Part shown: positions 34,715-46,433 of the stretch, in pieces
How positions within the stretch are numbered: position 1 is the stretch's first letter
Layout of the letters: each line of letters begins with the position of its first letter
The notes under the pieces: generated by a model
What the model saw: only the letters and a program-made list of their open reading frames with translations
Told to the model about the DNA's origin: nothing
The model's database searches: none
Position numbers and translations under genes: made by a program
Assembly: GCA_025506515.1 (NCBI GenBank)
Contig: CM046451.1
Location: 68,186,783 to 68,250,782, forward strand
Direction: 5' to 3'
Source: Flaveria trinervia
Taxonomy: Eukaryota > Streptophyta > Magnoliopsida > Asterales > Asteraceae
Length of the DNA: 64,000 nt

Positions 34715-34945
34715 ATGCGATTGGTCACTCTGAATGAACTACAATCGCACGATTAAACTGGGCGAGTGACTCAATCGGCCGAATGAACCGGGTGAATGAC
34801 TCAATCGACCGAATGAACTAGGCGTATGAGCACAATCACCCGATTGAACTTAGCCGTATGCACAATCGCTCGATTGAACTCAGTCGCATTCTCAATCAAC
34901 CAACTAAACTCAGTCGTATGGTTCAATCGCATGATTGAACCAGAC
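34715..34945 (+). repeat. Motif array between internal promoter and aORF (copia D)
   Basis: CAATCGCACGATTAAAC, CAATCGGCCGAATGAACC and similar units, in the position of the intron array of A and B. Confidence 0.8.
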
Positions 34946-35024
34946 TGATTTCAAAATAGTTTAAGTTTCATGTGTTTCTGTTATGGATTAAATCTAATGT
35001 TTATGTGTCTTATGTTACAAAAAC

Positions 35025-37384
35025 ATGGCAGAAAGGTGGACTATAAACACCAAGCACAACATAACTGCCCACCTTGATCCTACATCCCGGAACGCTGCTG
35101 AGTTCTTAGGGATTCTAGCTTTTTTGCGCCGATCAGGGATCTTCAAGGCTATCTCGACTCCGTGCACACCTTACAGTCCATCCAGCACTCATTCAGGGAG
35201 AGTGCGAGCATTAACAGATCAGTTGAGCCCCATAGCATACGGAGCTCAATCTTGGGTCAAGAGATAGTGATCACTAAGGAGGACTTGAGACGGGTCTTAG
35301 GTTTGGGTGAGGACGGAAGCCACCCAACTAAATTAAATCCCCTGACTGTCCGGAGATGCTTTATGAGGATCAAGTACGCCGGTGACTTAAATGTCGGGGT
35401 ACTGAACAAGAGTAACATGTGCCCTCAATTTAAGTATTTGGCACATGTGATCCCAAAGTGCATAGCCTCCAGGCATGGAGGATTTGATAACCTCTCAGAC
35501 CAGATCTAGAATGCATTCGTTGCATTGGTACTGAACCATCCGTTCAGTTTCTCCCGCATGGTATTCTCCTATCTGATTGAGAACATAGAGGCCAAAGGCA
35601 AAGAAAGCTTCTACATGTACCCCCAATTCCTATAGTTGATTATTGACGAAAAGCTTCCTTTGCTGCCTAAGGAGAATCATGATGTAGTTACTCTTGAGGT
35701 CATGGATGACACCACCTGTGGGAGGATGAAGGTCTACCGGGGCAAGCAGGTGAATCCCCTGGTGAGGAGGTTGTTCGGCCATCTGGCCAATGCAGAGTAT
35801 GTGGTGCTAGCTAAGAGGAAGTGGTGCCACAACCATAGTGATTTTGATGTTGAGCAGATTGCTCTACCCTCCGATGATTCTAATGGTGATGACCACTGTG
35901 ATGATCAAGGAAGTGATGGTCCGGGTGGACCCGAGTCTACTCCTATTCATCCTGATTTTCAGATGGAGGAGGAGGAGTCAGACGTGGAGCCTCTAGTGCG
36001 TATGGTGGGGAGCCGAGTCGTAGCCACTGATAGAGGGCTCAGGGCGGTTGGTGGATGCCAAGGGGAGTTCGTGGATGCCACTATTGCTGATACAGATCCT
36101 TTGTATACCCTAGAGCAACCAACAGCCAAGGGGGAGCCTCTATTTCTAAGGGCTCTAGGAAAAAGAGAATGGCTCACCTTAAGGCAAAAAGGGTAAGAGG
36201 CCAAGATTTACATTGACCACATCCACTACCACAGCCACAGCCACCACTACTACCACAGCCACCACCACATCCACCACAGCCACCACCACCACTACCCCAC
36301 CCCCTACCACTACTACTACACTCCCAATCACCACTACTACAGTCAACCCTTCACCATCCACTCATATCCCACCACCCATATTCACCATAGCCACCACGAC
36401 CACTACCACACCCCCTACCACTACTACTACACTCCCAAGCACCACTACTATAGCAACCCTTCGCCATCCACTCATATCCCACCACCCATATTCACCACAG
36501 CCACCACTACCACCACTAGCCACCAAGTAGGACCATCAACCCACACCACCTTCACCATAAGACCCACTCTACCCTCCACTGGAGTAGAGAAATAGCTAGC
36601 AGCACTAAACAAGATGGTGGTTAAGCTGTTAGCTGCTGACAAGAAAAAAGCTGCTTAACTAAGTCAGGTTGTGGAGCTAAATGCTACTCAAGCACAATAG
36701 ATTACCCAGCAAGCACAGTAGATTTCCTAACTCTAGGAGTGAAATAACCAATCAGAAAAGAGGATTGAGGAGTTAAAGGCCTCAAACAGGATGATCATGC
36801 TCAAACTGAAGGGATCAAAAGATGAGCCTCTGAAGATTAGAGAGGGTGATGATGATGATGATGAAGATGATAATGATAGTGATGATGATGAGACTAGTGA
36901 AGATGAAGGGCCAAGGGCAAAGAAAGATGATGATAATGATGAAGAAAGAGATGCAGCTACATCTGCCTAAGCTCAAGGTATAGAGAGAAGGTCAAAGAGA
37001 ACTCAAGACCAAGGAGCATCATCCTCTGCCCCTCCTGCTGAGAAGTTTGTAATTCAAGACAAATGTAATGATTGGATGTTTATATATTTGAAAACTTTTG
37101 TACCTGAATCTTGTATTAAAATTCTGTAATTAATGTTTATATATCTTTACCAAATGTTTGAATGTCTTGATTAATTACTAATGATTGATATGTTTTAAAT
37201 GTATAAATCAAGCAGATCAAACATCTTAGCAAGATGAATATGATGTTGCTCCTCTACAGCAAATCAAGTATCAACTCACAATGATTCTTGATTTGCAAGG
37301 GATAGTCAGAAGGTCGGTGAGCTATACTCCCGAAGAAGGAGAAATCATGCATGACCTAACTGACGAGCAACTTGCAGAGATGTT
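35025..37384 (+). pseudogene. Extra 3' coding region (aORF) of copia D, decayed and truncated
   Basis: Starts MAERWTINTKHNITAHLDPT at 35025 and is homologous to the aORF of A. The N-terminal globular part has TVRRCFMRIKYAG and FKYLAHVI; a frameshift near 35200, CAG-to-TAG at 35507-35509 and TAG at 35633-35635 break it. VYRGKQVNPLVRRLFGHLAN, an acidic part and a Thr/Pro tract (36195-36540) follow, then a Gln/Lys-rich coiled-coil stretch (36590-36835) and an Asp/Glu tract (36841-36970). The intron is 37065-37215, and exon 2 (LQGIVRRSVSYTPEEGEI) stops at a deletion near 37384 that removed the C-terminal part. No membrane segment. Function unknown. Confidence 0.75.
37065..37215 (+). other. Predicted 151-nt intron inside aORF of copia D
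   Basis: Donor GTAATG, branch-like ACTAATGATTGA, acceptor AAATCAAGCAG. The place and reading phase are the same as in copia A (147 nt). The sequence is AT-rich and full of stops. Confidence 0.65.
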
Positions 37385-37385
37385 C

Positions 37386-37791
37386 GCACGATTAAGACAA
37401 AAGATTGACTCAGTCACACGACTGAACCTTTAGTCATGCGGATGGATCAATCGCATGATTCAGTCGCATGACTGAACCATGCTAATGGTTCAGTCGTACG
37501 ATTGGAAAACCCTAACCTATTAATACCACCTAATTTGTGGAAAAAACATAACAATTTGAATACCTATGCACATAATCATATCCTTGCCGTCCAGAGACTC
37601 AAGACAACCTGTTCCAAGTTCACAAATCACAGTTGATCTTGTTCTAATCATTCTTAACGTTTCTTTAATTGTTAGATTGATCTGAACTGCGTTCTCACTG
37701 ATTGAATTGCCAATCAAATAGGATTTTGTGCTATTTGATCTGGTATACGCGTAGAATCAGTTAGTACTTCGTACGTACACGGTCCCTAACA
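37386..37791 (+). repeat. Truncated 3' LTR of copia D
   Basis: It matches the 5' LTR from about 25358 to its end, so roughly 317 bp of the LTR, the polypurine tract and the end of aORF are deleted. The true LTR end and the CTAAG duplication remain. Confidence 0.9.
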
Positions 37792-37796
37792 CTAAG

Positions 37797-38894
37797 CGCG
37801 TCTCAGATCTGTGACAAGAAATATTCAACTCACTTTACCAACACTCATTGCTACATTCTAAAACTAGGATTTCGGATTCTTAAAGAATGGGTTGTCCTAA
37901 ATATTCCAAGGAAGAATAACACCTATGTCTTAAACCTGAATTCTACTACACCAAAAGAAGAAACATGTCTTCTATGAAAAGCATCATTTCATGAGTCTCA
38001 GCTTTGGCACAGATGCTTGGGGCACACAAACTTTAAAGACATGAATAGATTGGTCAAAGAAAACCATGTCATTGGTCTTCCCCAAAAAGAATTTCATTTT
38101 GTTGATCACTATTCAACATGCCTTAAAGGGAAACAACATAAATCTCCCACAAACCAAAGCTCATGAACTCAAACAACATGTCATTGAAGCTACTTCATAT
38201 GGATCTGTTAGGACCAACTCATGTTATGAGTATTGGAAAGAAATAGTATTGTTTGGTGATCATTGATGACTTTTCAAGATTTACATGGGTTTTCTTCTTG
38301 CTTCATAAAAAGAAGGCATCCCAAATAATAAAAGACTTATGAAAGTAATTGAAAACCAACTTGATCATAAGGTCAAAACAATAAGAAGTGATAATGGAAC
38401 CGAGTTTAAAAATGAATACATGAGTTTCTTTTGTGCAACCAAAGGCATCGCTCATCAATTCAGTGCAACTAGAATTCCTCAACAAAATGGGGTAGCTGAA
38501 AGGAGAAATAGAACACTGATTGAAGCAGCAAGAACAATGCTAGCCGATGCTAAGCTGCCAATTACCTTCTGGGCAGAGGTAGTTAACACATCATGCTTTA
38601 TGCTAAATCAAACTCTGATTATAAAACAAAACAACATGACTCCATATGAACTATTGTTTCACAGAAAACCATTTATTGAGTTTTTGAAGTCATTCGGTAG
38701 TCCTGTCTCAATAGTAAACACCCGAGACTATTTGGGAAATTTTCATCTAAGTTTGATGAAAGATTCTTTGTAGGTTATTCTTCTGTTTGAAAGTCTAACA
38801 GAATGTTTAATCTTAGATTAAGCATTATTGATGAATCAACAAATGTTCAATTCAAGGAACATTCATTTCCCAAATCTACAATGGTCCTGACTGG
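37797..38894 (+). pseudogene. pol: Copia E end of protease and integrase, decayed
   Basis: Resumes the frame cut by D with SQICDKKYSTHFTN. Zinc region LWHRCLGHTNFKDMNRLV is present; a run of frameshifts and stops lies at 37970-38330. The catalytic core is open from 38339 to 38773, with Asp in IRSDNGTEF and Glu in NGVAERRN; the first Asp block near 38200 is out of frame. FITRHKPFIEF-like and GSPVSIVNT blocks follow in the usual order. Confidence 0.83.
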
Positions 38895-39539
38895 TTGTTT
38901 GATATTGACTCATTTACAAAATCATTTGATCAATTTTACTTGTCTGATGTAGGAAACATACATTCAGCTGAACCTTCTTCATGTGCAGAAAGAAAAGATG
39001 ACTTTCTAATGATTCCTCCTACCTCTATTGAACTATTGAATGAAGATGTTCCACTACAAGGTGATCCTGTCAGACAATCATCTCAAGATCAAAATGTATC
39101 AACTGAAGCTGGTCGTAGCTTGTTACCATCACATTCAGAAGACTTATCAACTGAAGTCAGAAATCAAAATCAAGCTACACCTCAAGTTGAAATAGAAAGA
39201 ACCTCAAATAATGGAAGTAATCAAAGTGCTCCTAATGCTGAAGCAGTCACTGAAAAAGAGTCTGATTATCTTCATAACTCCCCAACAGTACAAGATGAAG
39301 GTGCCTCTTACCATAATGAGCTGAATGTCTCTAATCTTGATGTAACAATTGCTGGTGACTCAATTCCAACCACCAGAATACACAAGAACCATCCACTAGA
39401 AAGCATTATTAGTGAACTCAACAAAAGGGTGACAAGAAGCAAGTCGAGTATTGCAAACATCTGTTTGTTCTCATGCTTTCTTTGTCAAATAGTACCCAAA
39501 AACATCAAAGAGGCTCTTCAAGACAATAGCTGGATTGAA
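38895..39539 (+). pseudogene. pol: Copia E integrase-RT linker
   Basis: A 217-residue open stretch, rich in Ser, Asn, Asp and Glu, ending in the conserved THKNHPLESIISELNKRVTR-type block and NIKEALQDNSWIEAM, which leads into RT. Confidence 0.78.
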
Positions 39540-41045
39540 GCAATGTAGTAAGAATTGCTACAATTCAATAAGCAAGAAGTATGACAATTGGTAGATCTTC
39601 CAGAAGGACAATATCCTATCAATACTAGATGGCTATATAGAAACAAAACCGATGATAGAGGGATTGTCGTCAGAAATAAAGCGAGACTAGTGGCACAGGG
39701 GTATACATAAGAAGAAGGAATTGATTATGACGAAGTGATTGGAACTATTACCAGATTAGAAGCAATAAGAATCTTTCTTGCATATTCAACATCCATGAAG
39801 TTTACTGTTTATTAAATGGATGTTAATGTGCCTTCTTGTATGGAAAGATTGCTGAAGAAGTCTATGTGAGTCAACCACATGGCTTTGAAGATCCTGATTT
39901 CCTTCACAAGGTGTACAAGCTTGACAAAGCCCTATATGGTCTTCATCAAGCTCCAAGAAAGTGGTATGAGACTCTGTCATCTTTCCTTTTTGAACTTGGA
40001 TATAAAAGTGGAAACATTGATCAGACACTCTTTAGAAAGAAAAGAGGAAGAGACATGTTGCTGGTCTAGATCTACATGGATGATATTATTTTTGGCTCAA
40101 CAAACAAGCAACTTTATAAAGATTTTGAAGACTTTATGCATTCAAAATTGCAAATGAGTTCAATAGGGGAACTTACTTCTTTTTAGGAGTGCAATTCCAA
40201 TAAAAAGTAGATAGAATATTCATCAATCAATCAATACATGTAGAAACAATATTGAAAAATTCCACCTTGCTGAGTGTTAGTCTATCAAAACCCCTGTTGA
40301 AACTAAAGTGAAGATAGGTCCAGATCCAGAAGGCAAATCTATGGATCAGACTCAGTATCGATCAATGATTGGTTCACTTATGTATCTAACAGCCAATAGG
40401 TCTAACATTATGTTTGGTGTTTGTGTATGTGCCAGATATCAAACTGATCAAGGGGAATCTCATGTGAATGCTATCAAGAGGTAATTCAGATATCTTAAGG
40501 GCAAGTCGGCTCATGGTTTATGGTATCCAAAGGAAGGAGATTTCAATCTGTATGCCTACACTGATGGTGATTATGGGGGATGCAACTTCAATATGAAGTC
40601 CATTTTTGGAGGTTGTCAATTTTTTGGTCCCAGACTGGTCTCTTGGCAGTGCAAGAAGCAGAGAAACATGTATGTTTCAACAGTAGAAGCTGAGTACATT
40701 GCAGCATCAACTTGTTGCTCACAAGTTTTTGGATTCAAAACAGATGCTTGATTATGGTTTTAACTTCTTGCACACTCCAATTCACATTGACAACACAATA
40801 GCTGTTTTCATTACAAATAACCCAGTTTAGCACTAAAAACAAAAATATATTGAAATTAGATATCACTTTTTGAGAGATTGTGCTGAAAAGGGTTAATCAA
40901 ATTGGTTCAAGTTCTAACTGATAATCAATTAGCTGATTTATTCACCAAGGCAATTGAACCTAGTAGGTTTGAATACCTAGTTCAATCAATTGGCATGATT
41001 AACCTTCAAATAAATCAAAAACATCAAAACAATTTAAAATTTTAG
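39540..41045 (+). pseudogene. pol: Copia E reverse transcriptase-RNase H, decayed
   Basis: It begins with a double stop (TAG at 39546-39548, then TAA) where relatives have a Gln and a Glu codon. Blocks: VYVSQPHGFEDP, KALYGLHQAPRKWYETL, catalytic YMDD (40073-40084) with a TAG four codons before it (40067-40069), then SLMYLTA, YPKEGDF, and the RNase H EAEY and HIDN blocks, ending at TAG 41043-41045. Further frameshifts are at 39830, 40165 and 40730. YMDD in place of YVDD is a conservative change. Confidence 0.85.
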
Positions 41046-41500
41046 AAAATCACAAAAAGAAGTCAATTTTGATAATGAAAAAGATATATACAGTGGGAAA
41101 TGATATAATTACAGTCGTTATATCATTCATTGTGCTTAATTCAAAATTTGAAAGACTGTCATGACTTGCCTAATACGTTGGTAGGCTTATCTTGGAAAAG
41201 AAGATATATGATGTGATGAATTAAAATCTTATTCAATGGTGAAACACTCATCTCAAGAGTACATGCATGTATTGACTTATGTAAGTGTATGTGTGGTAGT
41301 AATCTAAACACACCAGGTAATTATACTTTATGAATCTCTTTCACCCACATCAAGTTTCATCTCTATTTTGCTAAGAAAAAACCTAAAGAAACAAGTACAT
41401 AGTGCAGATGTATTGATCGAAAAGATTGCCAATGAGGAACATATTCAAATTGGATGAATCTACAATAACAATACATTCCTTTTAAATAAGCAATAGAATT
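41046..41500 (+). other. 3' spacer of copia E before copia B
   Basis: Noncoding sequence after the pol stop, cut by the B insertion. The last five bases (GAATT, 41496-41500) should recur beyond the 3' end of B outside the window. Confidence 0.6.
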
Positions 41501-41732
41501 TGGTGATACATATATGTACCTAGATCCTGATCTGATTGTAATATGTCTTACACTTATGTAATTATTGGGTACTTAATGAAATACAAAATTTTTGGTTGTG
41601 TCTATAATGTTTAATATTTCATTAATGAGTTGTTTAACGCATATTGACTTAATTATATAGGTTTGTGATTGTTTGAAGTGTTATGCATAATGTTATAATA
41701 ATGAATACATTCAAACTTGGTGAAGTGAAGTT

Positions 41733-41945
41733 CTCATGCGTCCGACTGGACCATGCGCCCTAACAGTGGTCATGCGTCCGAATGGCCATGCGACTGAGTG
41801 TCCATGCGCTTAAATAGTTCATACGCCTGAACAACATCATGCGTCTGACTCAGTCGCATGACTGAACACTCAGTTGTGCGAATGGATCAACCACATGGGT
41901 CAATAGCACGAATGAACCATGCTAATGGTTCAGTCGCACGAATGA
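41733..41945 (+). repeat. LTR motif array of copia B
   Basis: Units GCGTCCGACTGGACCATGCG, CAGTCGCATGACTGAACAC and CAGTCGCACGAATGAGC precede the TATA box. Confidence 0.82.
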
Positions 41946-41955
41946 GCAACCCTAA

Positions 41956-41967
41956 CCTATAAATACC
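41956..41967 (+). promoter_or_regulatory. TATA box in 5' LTR of copia B
   Basis: CCTATAAATACC, identical to that of A, directly after the motif array. Confidence 0.75.
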
Positions 41968-42233
41968 ACCTAATTCGTGGAAAAACGTAAGCATTGAATC
42001 CACTTCGACCTAAGACGTACCCTAGCCGTCTAGAAGCCTCTAAGTTCGTACTCCAAGTTCATACAACGCTATATAATGATTGTCAATCGATTCTTGACGT
42101 TAGATTCAATTCGTTATTGTGTCTACGTGCGTTCTCACTGATTGGATAGCCAATCAAATAGGATTCCGCACTATTTGGTTTGGTTTAACATGTTAATCAG
42201 TTGGTGTTTGGTCAAATACCAGATCCTAACATG

Positions 42234-42245
42234 TGGTATCAGAGC
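42234..42245 (+). other. Primer-binding site of copia B
   Basis: TGGTATCAGAGC followed by CTATAGGCTC, as in copia A. Confidence 0.92.
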
Positions 42246-42459
42246 CTATAGGCTCTTGATTACGTGTTGATTCAATCATTTTGATACAAGATTGTGTTTT
42301 TGCATCAAAAAACCCAATCTTTTTGTGTCTAACGGAGTCTTGACGTTTCCTGATCGAAAAGTGTAGTTTTTCCGGCATACGACTATTAGGGTTTGGTAAA
42401 ATTCGAGTTTTTACGGCCAAAACAAGTTTAACCTACGAATTATCAAACTTCAGCAGGTT

Positions 42460-42680
42460 CAGTCGCATGATTGGCTCAATCGCACGACTGAGTTCATACG
42501 CATCCTTCAACCGCATGATTGAACTCATTCGTATCCTCATTCATACGACTGAGATCTTCATTCGGACTGCTCAACCGCATTAGTTTATTCGGACGACTGG
42601 CTCATCCGCATTTTCTTAGTCGCACGATTAACCCATCCGCACTTGTTCAATCGCCGAATAAGCCCAATCGCATACCTTTA
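42460..42680 (+). repeat. Motif array in gag leader of copia B
   Basis: CAGTCGCATGATTGGC, CAATCGCACGACTGAG, CTCATCCGCATTTTC and similar units lie between the primer-binding site and the gag ATG at 42724. The remaining leader (42246-42459) has nothing else notable. Confidence 0.8.
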
Positions 42681-42723
42681 TTCGTATCCATCAGCAGCTT
42701 GTTAAATAGTAAAGTGAAGTGTA

Positions 42724-45519
42724 ATGGAAGATCAGTTTTCAGCATACACAGCAAGTAGATACACGTATTCAGAATCTACTGCTGTTGGAGAACGAAGTGG
42801 GGATTCACAATAAACCCCCAAAACTTATTACGTTAGACGACTACCCACAATGGAAGCAACGTTTCGAATCTACTTAAATGGAGTGGATACAAATTTGTGG
42901 GAGGCAATAAGTCGGGCAGCATGCCAGTTGGAGCTGATGGAGTAAAACTTACTCTAAGTGGCATGTCGGATGCACAGAAGGTAAAACACAATGCTGAGAA
43001 GAAAGTCTACGCCTTGCTTACTCAGTCTATTCCGAAGGATATTTTCCATCAATATTCGGAGTATACTCAAGCCAAGAAACTTTGGGATGCGTTGGAGAAG
43101 AGGTATGACGGGAATGCCTCTCTGAAGGCTATCAAGGAAAAAGCATTGAAGAAGGAGTTTGACAACTTCTCTTCAATGGAAAAGAAGGCCTTGTTGATGT
43201 GATCGATAGATTCTACCACTTGATGAGTGAGATGCACACTCATGGAGTGGTTACTTCGATGGAAGATAAGGTATCCAACTTTGCTGATGGATTACCAGAA
43301 AAATGTGGTTCGTTGTTTCAATCTTAGACAGAATGGAATGCTCTCGAAGTTAGACATAGACTTCATTCGGAAACTGATAGAAGAAGAGCTTAGGATGAAG
43401 TATCGAGCCCAAAAGGCAAACTACGATCAGAATCCTGCACTCTACAATGCTACTCCTTCAGTCAAGACATCTGGAGCACCACTACAAACCGCCTTCATCT
43501 CAAGCGCAGGAGTTCCAACACAACCCTCAACTTCAAATCCGAAATGTCAGGGTCGTCTAGCACCCATATATGATACATGAAGCTAATGCAGCAAAATTAA
43601 AACCGACAACCTTGGGAATGTACTGTGGAGGTGCCAGAGAACATATGGACCTTTAGCTGCAGTGGTTCAATCCTACGATGGATTAATTGCTGGAAGATAG
43701 GTAACTGCTACCTGGCAGATGAAGATTATTAGCAGGTGGATGAAATGGAGTTGGAACGAATGGACATAATGTGGGCTTTGGCAAGTGCTGTCCGATGAGC
43801 TAAAAATTTTGTCAAAAAGACCGGACAAAACCTGGTTGCAACAAAAGACACAACCTTTGGGTTTGATAAGTCAAAGGTTACATGTTTCAACTGCGGTGAG
43901 AAGGGACACTTCAAGAGGGAGTGCATAAAACCAAGAAGACAGTAATGGAAATCCCTTCTCATCATTTAACCGTTAAGACAGTCCACAACTAGTAATGCTG
44001 ACTCATCAAGTAAGGATCCAAAAGCCTTAACTGCTAATGAAGATGAAGGACAGGACTGGAGCTTTCGGTTCATCTCACCAGGAGAGTCAAATATAGCTAG
44101 TGTGGAGGATATTGATGATGATTCTACAAGTGAAGGAGATATAGCAGTAGACCTTGCAATGACAAATTCTGAAGATACTGCAAATGTGGTCACTACCTGC
44201 CTAAAAAGAAAAATCTGCAAATGCATCATCATCTGAATCACCAGAACCAGACAACCGAGCCAGCACTCATGGCTGATTCTTCTTCAACCCCAGGTAAGTA
44301 CTACTGACCAACTGTTTAATAATCATACTTGCTTAGAATTTAATAAATTTTGAGAAGTTATAGATTCAAAATTTGCGAGGCTATTCGATCATAATGATAG
44401 CTTAGTAAAGGATCTGGAACTGTGCACAGAGGCAAATAGGGTACTGAAACAAAACAAGCATAGTTACAAGGAAAAGATAGACCTATTAAATAAACAGCTT
44501 AGGGAAACTGAGGTAGTTGCATTTAACCAAGAAAATGACATTAGGTACTATCTGAACTCTCTTGAGGGCACTAAGAAGCAAAACACAGTTTTAGAAGTAG
44601 AAGTCAATTCATTAAAACAAAAACTGCATAGTTGGACAAGCTCATCACACATTGTCCAACACTTAGTAAGAGAGAGAAATAATAGGGAGGGACTGGGATA
44701 CAAAGTAGTTCCACCACCACTCGAGACCTTGATGAACACCAAAAGTAAACCAATTAACAATAATCCCATCAAGGATCATGTGGTGTCTACTCCTCTTGTT
44801 AGCGATCCGGATTCCGTAAGTAAATCAAGTGAATCTGACCCTAAACAAAAGGAGGCCACTTCAAAGGCAATAGGAAAGATGCCTTGTGTTAACCTTGAAA
44901 AAGAAACCGAAAGGGTTAGTGTACAGTCAAGGTCAAACAAAGTCAAACAAGAACCTAAGAAGACTATAAGATCTAATCAATCATCTGCATCATGTCACAG
45001 TTCAGGAAAACAAGAGATTAAGATGTAAAACCAGGTAAAGCAATTAATTTTGTAAAACCAACTCATACATCTAACAAGTAATGTCTCAGTCCAAACATAA
45101 AAGGTTGACTGTGTGACAAATATATCTCCATCAAAACAAATAAACCATAAAGTTGAAAGCAGATCCTGCTATAATTGGAGAGTATGGTCATATAAGTCTC
45201 ACTGTCCTTATTACCAGACACCGAGGAAGAAAGTTGAACTTTATGCATCTACATCAAGATCTTTTAAGAGGAACTCAGTGACGCCTCCTAAAAGGGATTG
45301 TGAACCAAAGTTAACCATCAGCCAGTCGTCTGTTTATCACAAACATGCCTTACACAAATCTGGATTATGGAAAGAAAAATCATCCTCAGTGCTGAAAATA
45401 AGAAACACAGAATTCTGATCAATCCTTACCTCAAAGGGTCAGTGGGTTGAGTTGTGATATGATGCCACAGGGAAACCCAAGCCAGTTAACGCTTGGGTTC
45501 TAACATAAACTAATGTTTT
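42724..45519 (+). pseudogene. gag: Copia B gag, decayed; cut by copia C
   Basis: Starts MEDQFSAYTASR at 42724, like D. Frameshifts within the first 60 codons; open pieces 42897-43202 and 43227-43580 carry the LTQSIPKDIFHQYSEYTQAKKLW gag block in part. The first zinc knuckle near 43874-43920 is intact (CFNCGEKGHFKREC). A coiled-coil-like stretch lies at 44300-44640. The second knuckle near 45160-45205 is spoiled (CYNWRVWSYKSHC). The final AWVLT-type segment ends at the C insertion (duplication GTTTT at 45515-45519). Confidence 0.87.
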
Positions 45520-45584
45520 TGTTGGACCAAAAGAACCAATGAGCCAAGATTAGAAAACCTCTAAGTCCACATGAATCACAACAC

Positions 45585-46165
45585 TGCTGAAAGCTTCATC
45601 AGCAGTTTGACAAGTGCTGAAGACTTCAACAGTTGAAGATCAAGTGCTGAAGACTTCAACAGCTGAAGACTAAAGTGCTGAAGTACAACAGCTGAAGAAC
45701 ACAAGTACTGAAGCTGAACAGTGAAGAACACAAGTACTGAAGCTGAACAGCTGAAGAACACAAGTACTGAAGCTGAAGTTCAAAGTACTGAAGTACAACA
45801 GCGAAGAGTTTACAAGTGCTGAAGATCAACAATTGATGTACAAAGTCTGAAGACAAAGATTGAAGACATCAGCTGATGATATCTACTGAAGTCATCAGCA
45901 GATGAAACGTCTGAAGTTCAAGTCTGAAGATCAAGTACTGAAGTTCAGTAGTTTGTCACAACAGCTGAAGAGTACTTCTTCAGTAGTTATGATATCAGTA
46001 GTTTTATATTTTTTACTTTCAGTAGTTTTGTAAAATGACTGAAGAGCTTGTTCTTCAGTCGTTGTAGTTTCAGTAGTTTTATGTTTTTCAGTAGTTATAA
46101 AAACTGATAACACTTAGCATTTGGTAGGAGATGTAGCTGTTTTGACATCTTCAGTAGTTGTGTTT
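45585..46165 (+). repeat. LTR motif array of copia C
   Basis: The first half holds AAGTGCTGAAGACTTCAACAG and AAGTACTGAAGCTGAACAG units; the second half has CAGTAGTT and AACTACTGA in both orientations. The 3' LTR copy is at about 56925-57520. Confidence 0.85.
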
Positions 46166-46185
46166 CAGTTGTAATAAATCTGTTA

Positions 46186-46207
46186 GATGTCACTATCAAG
46201 TGACATC
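46186..46207 (+). promoter_or_regulatory. Perfect 9-bp inverted repeat upstream of TATA (copia C)
   Basis: GATGTCACT-ATCA-AGTGACATC, followed by CAGCAGACGTCACATC with an ACGT core of the bZIP-site type, then the TATA box. It is identical in the 3' LTR at 57541-57562. It could bind a dimeric factor; this is inference. Confidence 0.55.
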
Positions 46208-46223
46208 AGCAGACGTCACATCT

Positions 46224-46236
46224 CTTATATAAGAGG
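46224..46236 (+). promoter_or_regulatory. TATA box in 5' LTR of copia C
   Basis: CTTATATAAGAGG. It is repeated at about 57579-57591 in the 3' LTR. Confidence 0.75.
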
Positions 46237-46433
46237 TGTCGACCTAATTGTAAGTGTGACATTTCGTTACCACGAAAGCGAATATTGAATGAAATATTTG
46301 CAGAATTCTCTCTCTATAACGTCTTTGTTCTTCATTGAATATCGTTTCGTTCTTGTGAATTGGCTAATTCATTGTTCGATTTCCGCTGCTATACTCTCTA
46401 ATCAATCAAACATAGATCACTGATCCTAACAAG

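Larger units (their letters stand above)
25041..37791 (+). mobile_element. Copia element D (same family as A and B), 12.75 kb
   Basis: Target duplication CTAAG at 25036-25040 and 37792-37796. The 5' LTR is full length, but only the last 406 bp of the 3' LTR remain. Order: LTR, primer-binding site, leader array, gag, protease, integrase, RT-RNase H, 2.5-kb spacer, aORF, truncated LTR. Its LTR U5 end (ACGGTCCCTAACA) differs from A and B (AGATCCTAACA), and its proteins differ at many residues, so it is a separate subfamily. A deletion near 37385 fused aORF exon 2 to the middle of the 3' LTR. Confidence 0.92.
20712..41500 (+). mobile_element. Copia element E (third family), interrupted by D; 3' end outside window
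   Basis: Plus-strand copia element with 5' LTR, primer-binding site, gag, protease, integrase, RT and RNase H. D splits the protease region (25041-37791), and B enters the 3' spacer at 41501. Its proteins are clearly diverged from A, B and D: YMDD in place of YVDD, three tandem knuckle-like units and a different gag N-terminus. Many stops and frameshifts show it is the oldest copia here, as the nesting order also requires. No 3' LTR or extra coding region lies between its pol stop and B, so whether E has an aORF cannot be seen. Confidence 0.85.
41501..42231 (+). repeat. 5' LTR of copia B
   Basis: Starts TGGTGATACATATATGTACC (expected TGTTGATAC) and ends CCAGATCCTAACA, 731 bp, aligning with the LTRs of A in reverse orientation. 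Array at 41733-41945, TATA box at 41956-41967. Confidence 0.9.
45520..46431 (+). repeat. 5' LTR of copia C
   Basis: TGTTGGACCAAAAGAACC to ACTGATCCTAACA. It holds a long array of CTGAAGACTTCAACAGCTG and CAGTAGTT units (45585-46165), a 9-bp inverted repeat (46186-46207) and a TATA box (46224-46236). Confidence 0.93.

Noticed and set aside
41046..41500. 3' LTR of copia E before copia B
   Set aside because: No match to the 5' LTR at 20712-21459 was found; B inserted before the LTR was reached.
45576..46113. Ser/Phe/Leu-rich minus-strand frames
   Set aside because: They are products of the CTGAAG/CAGTAGTT repeat array in the LTR of copia C.
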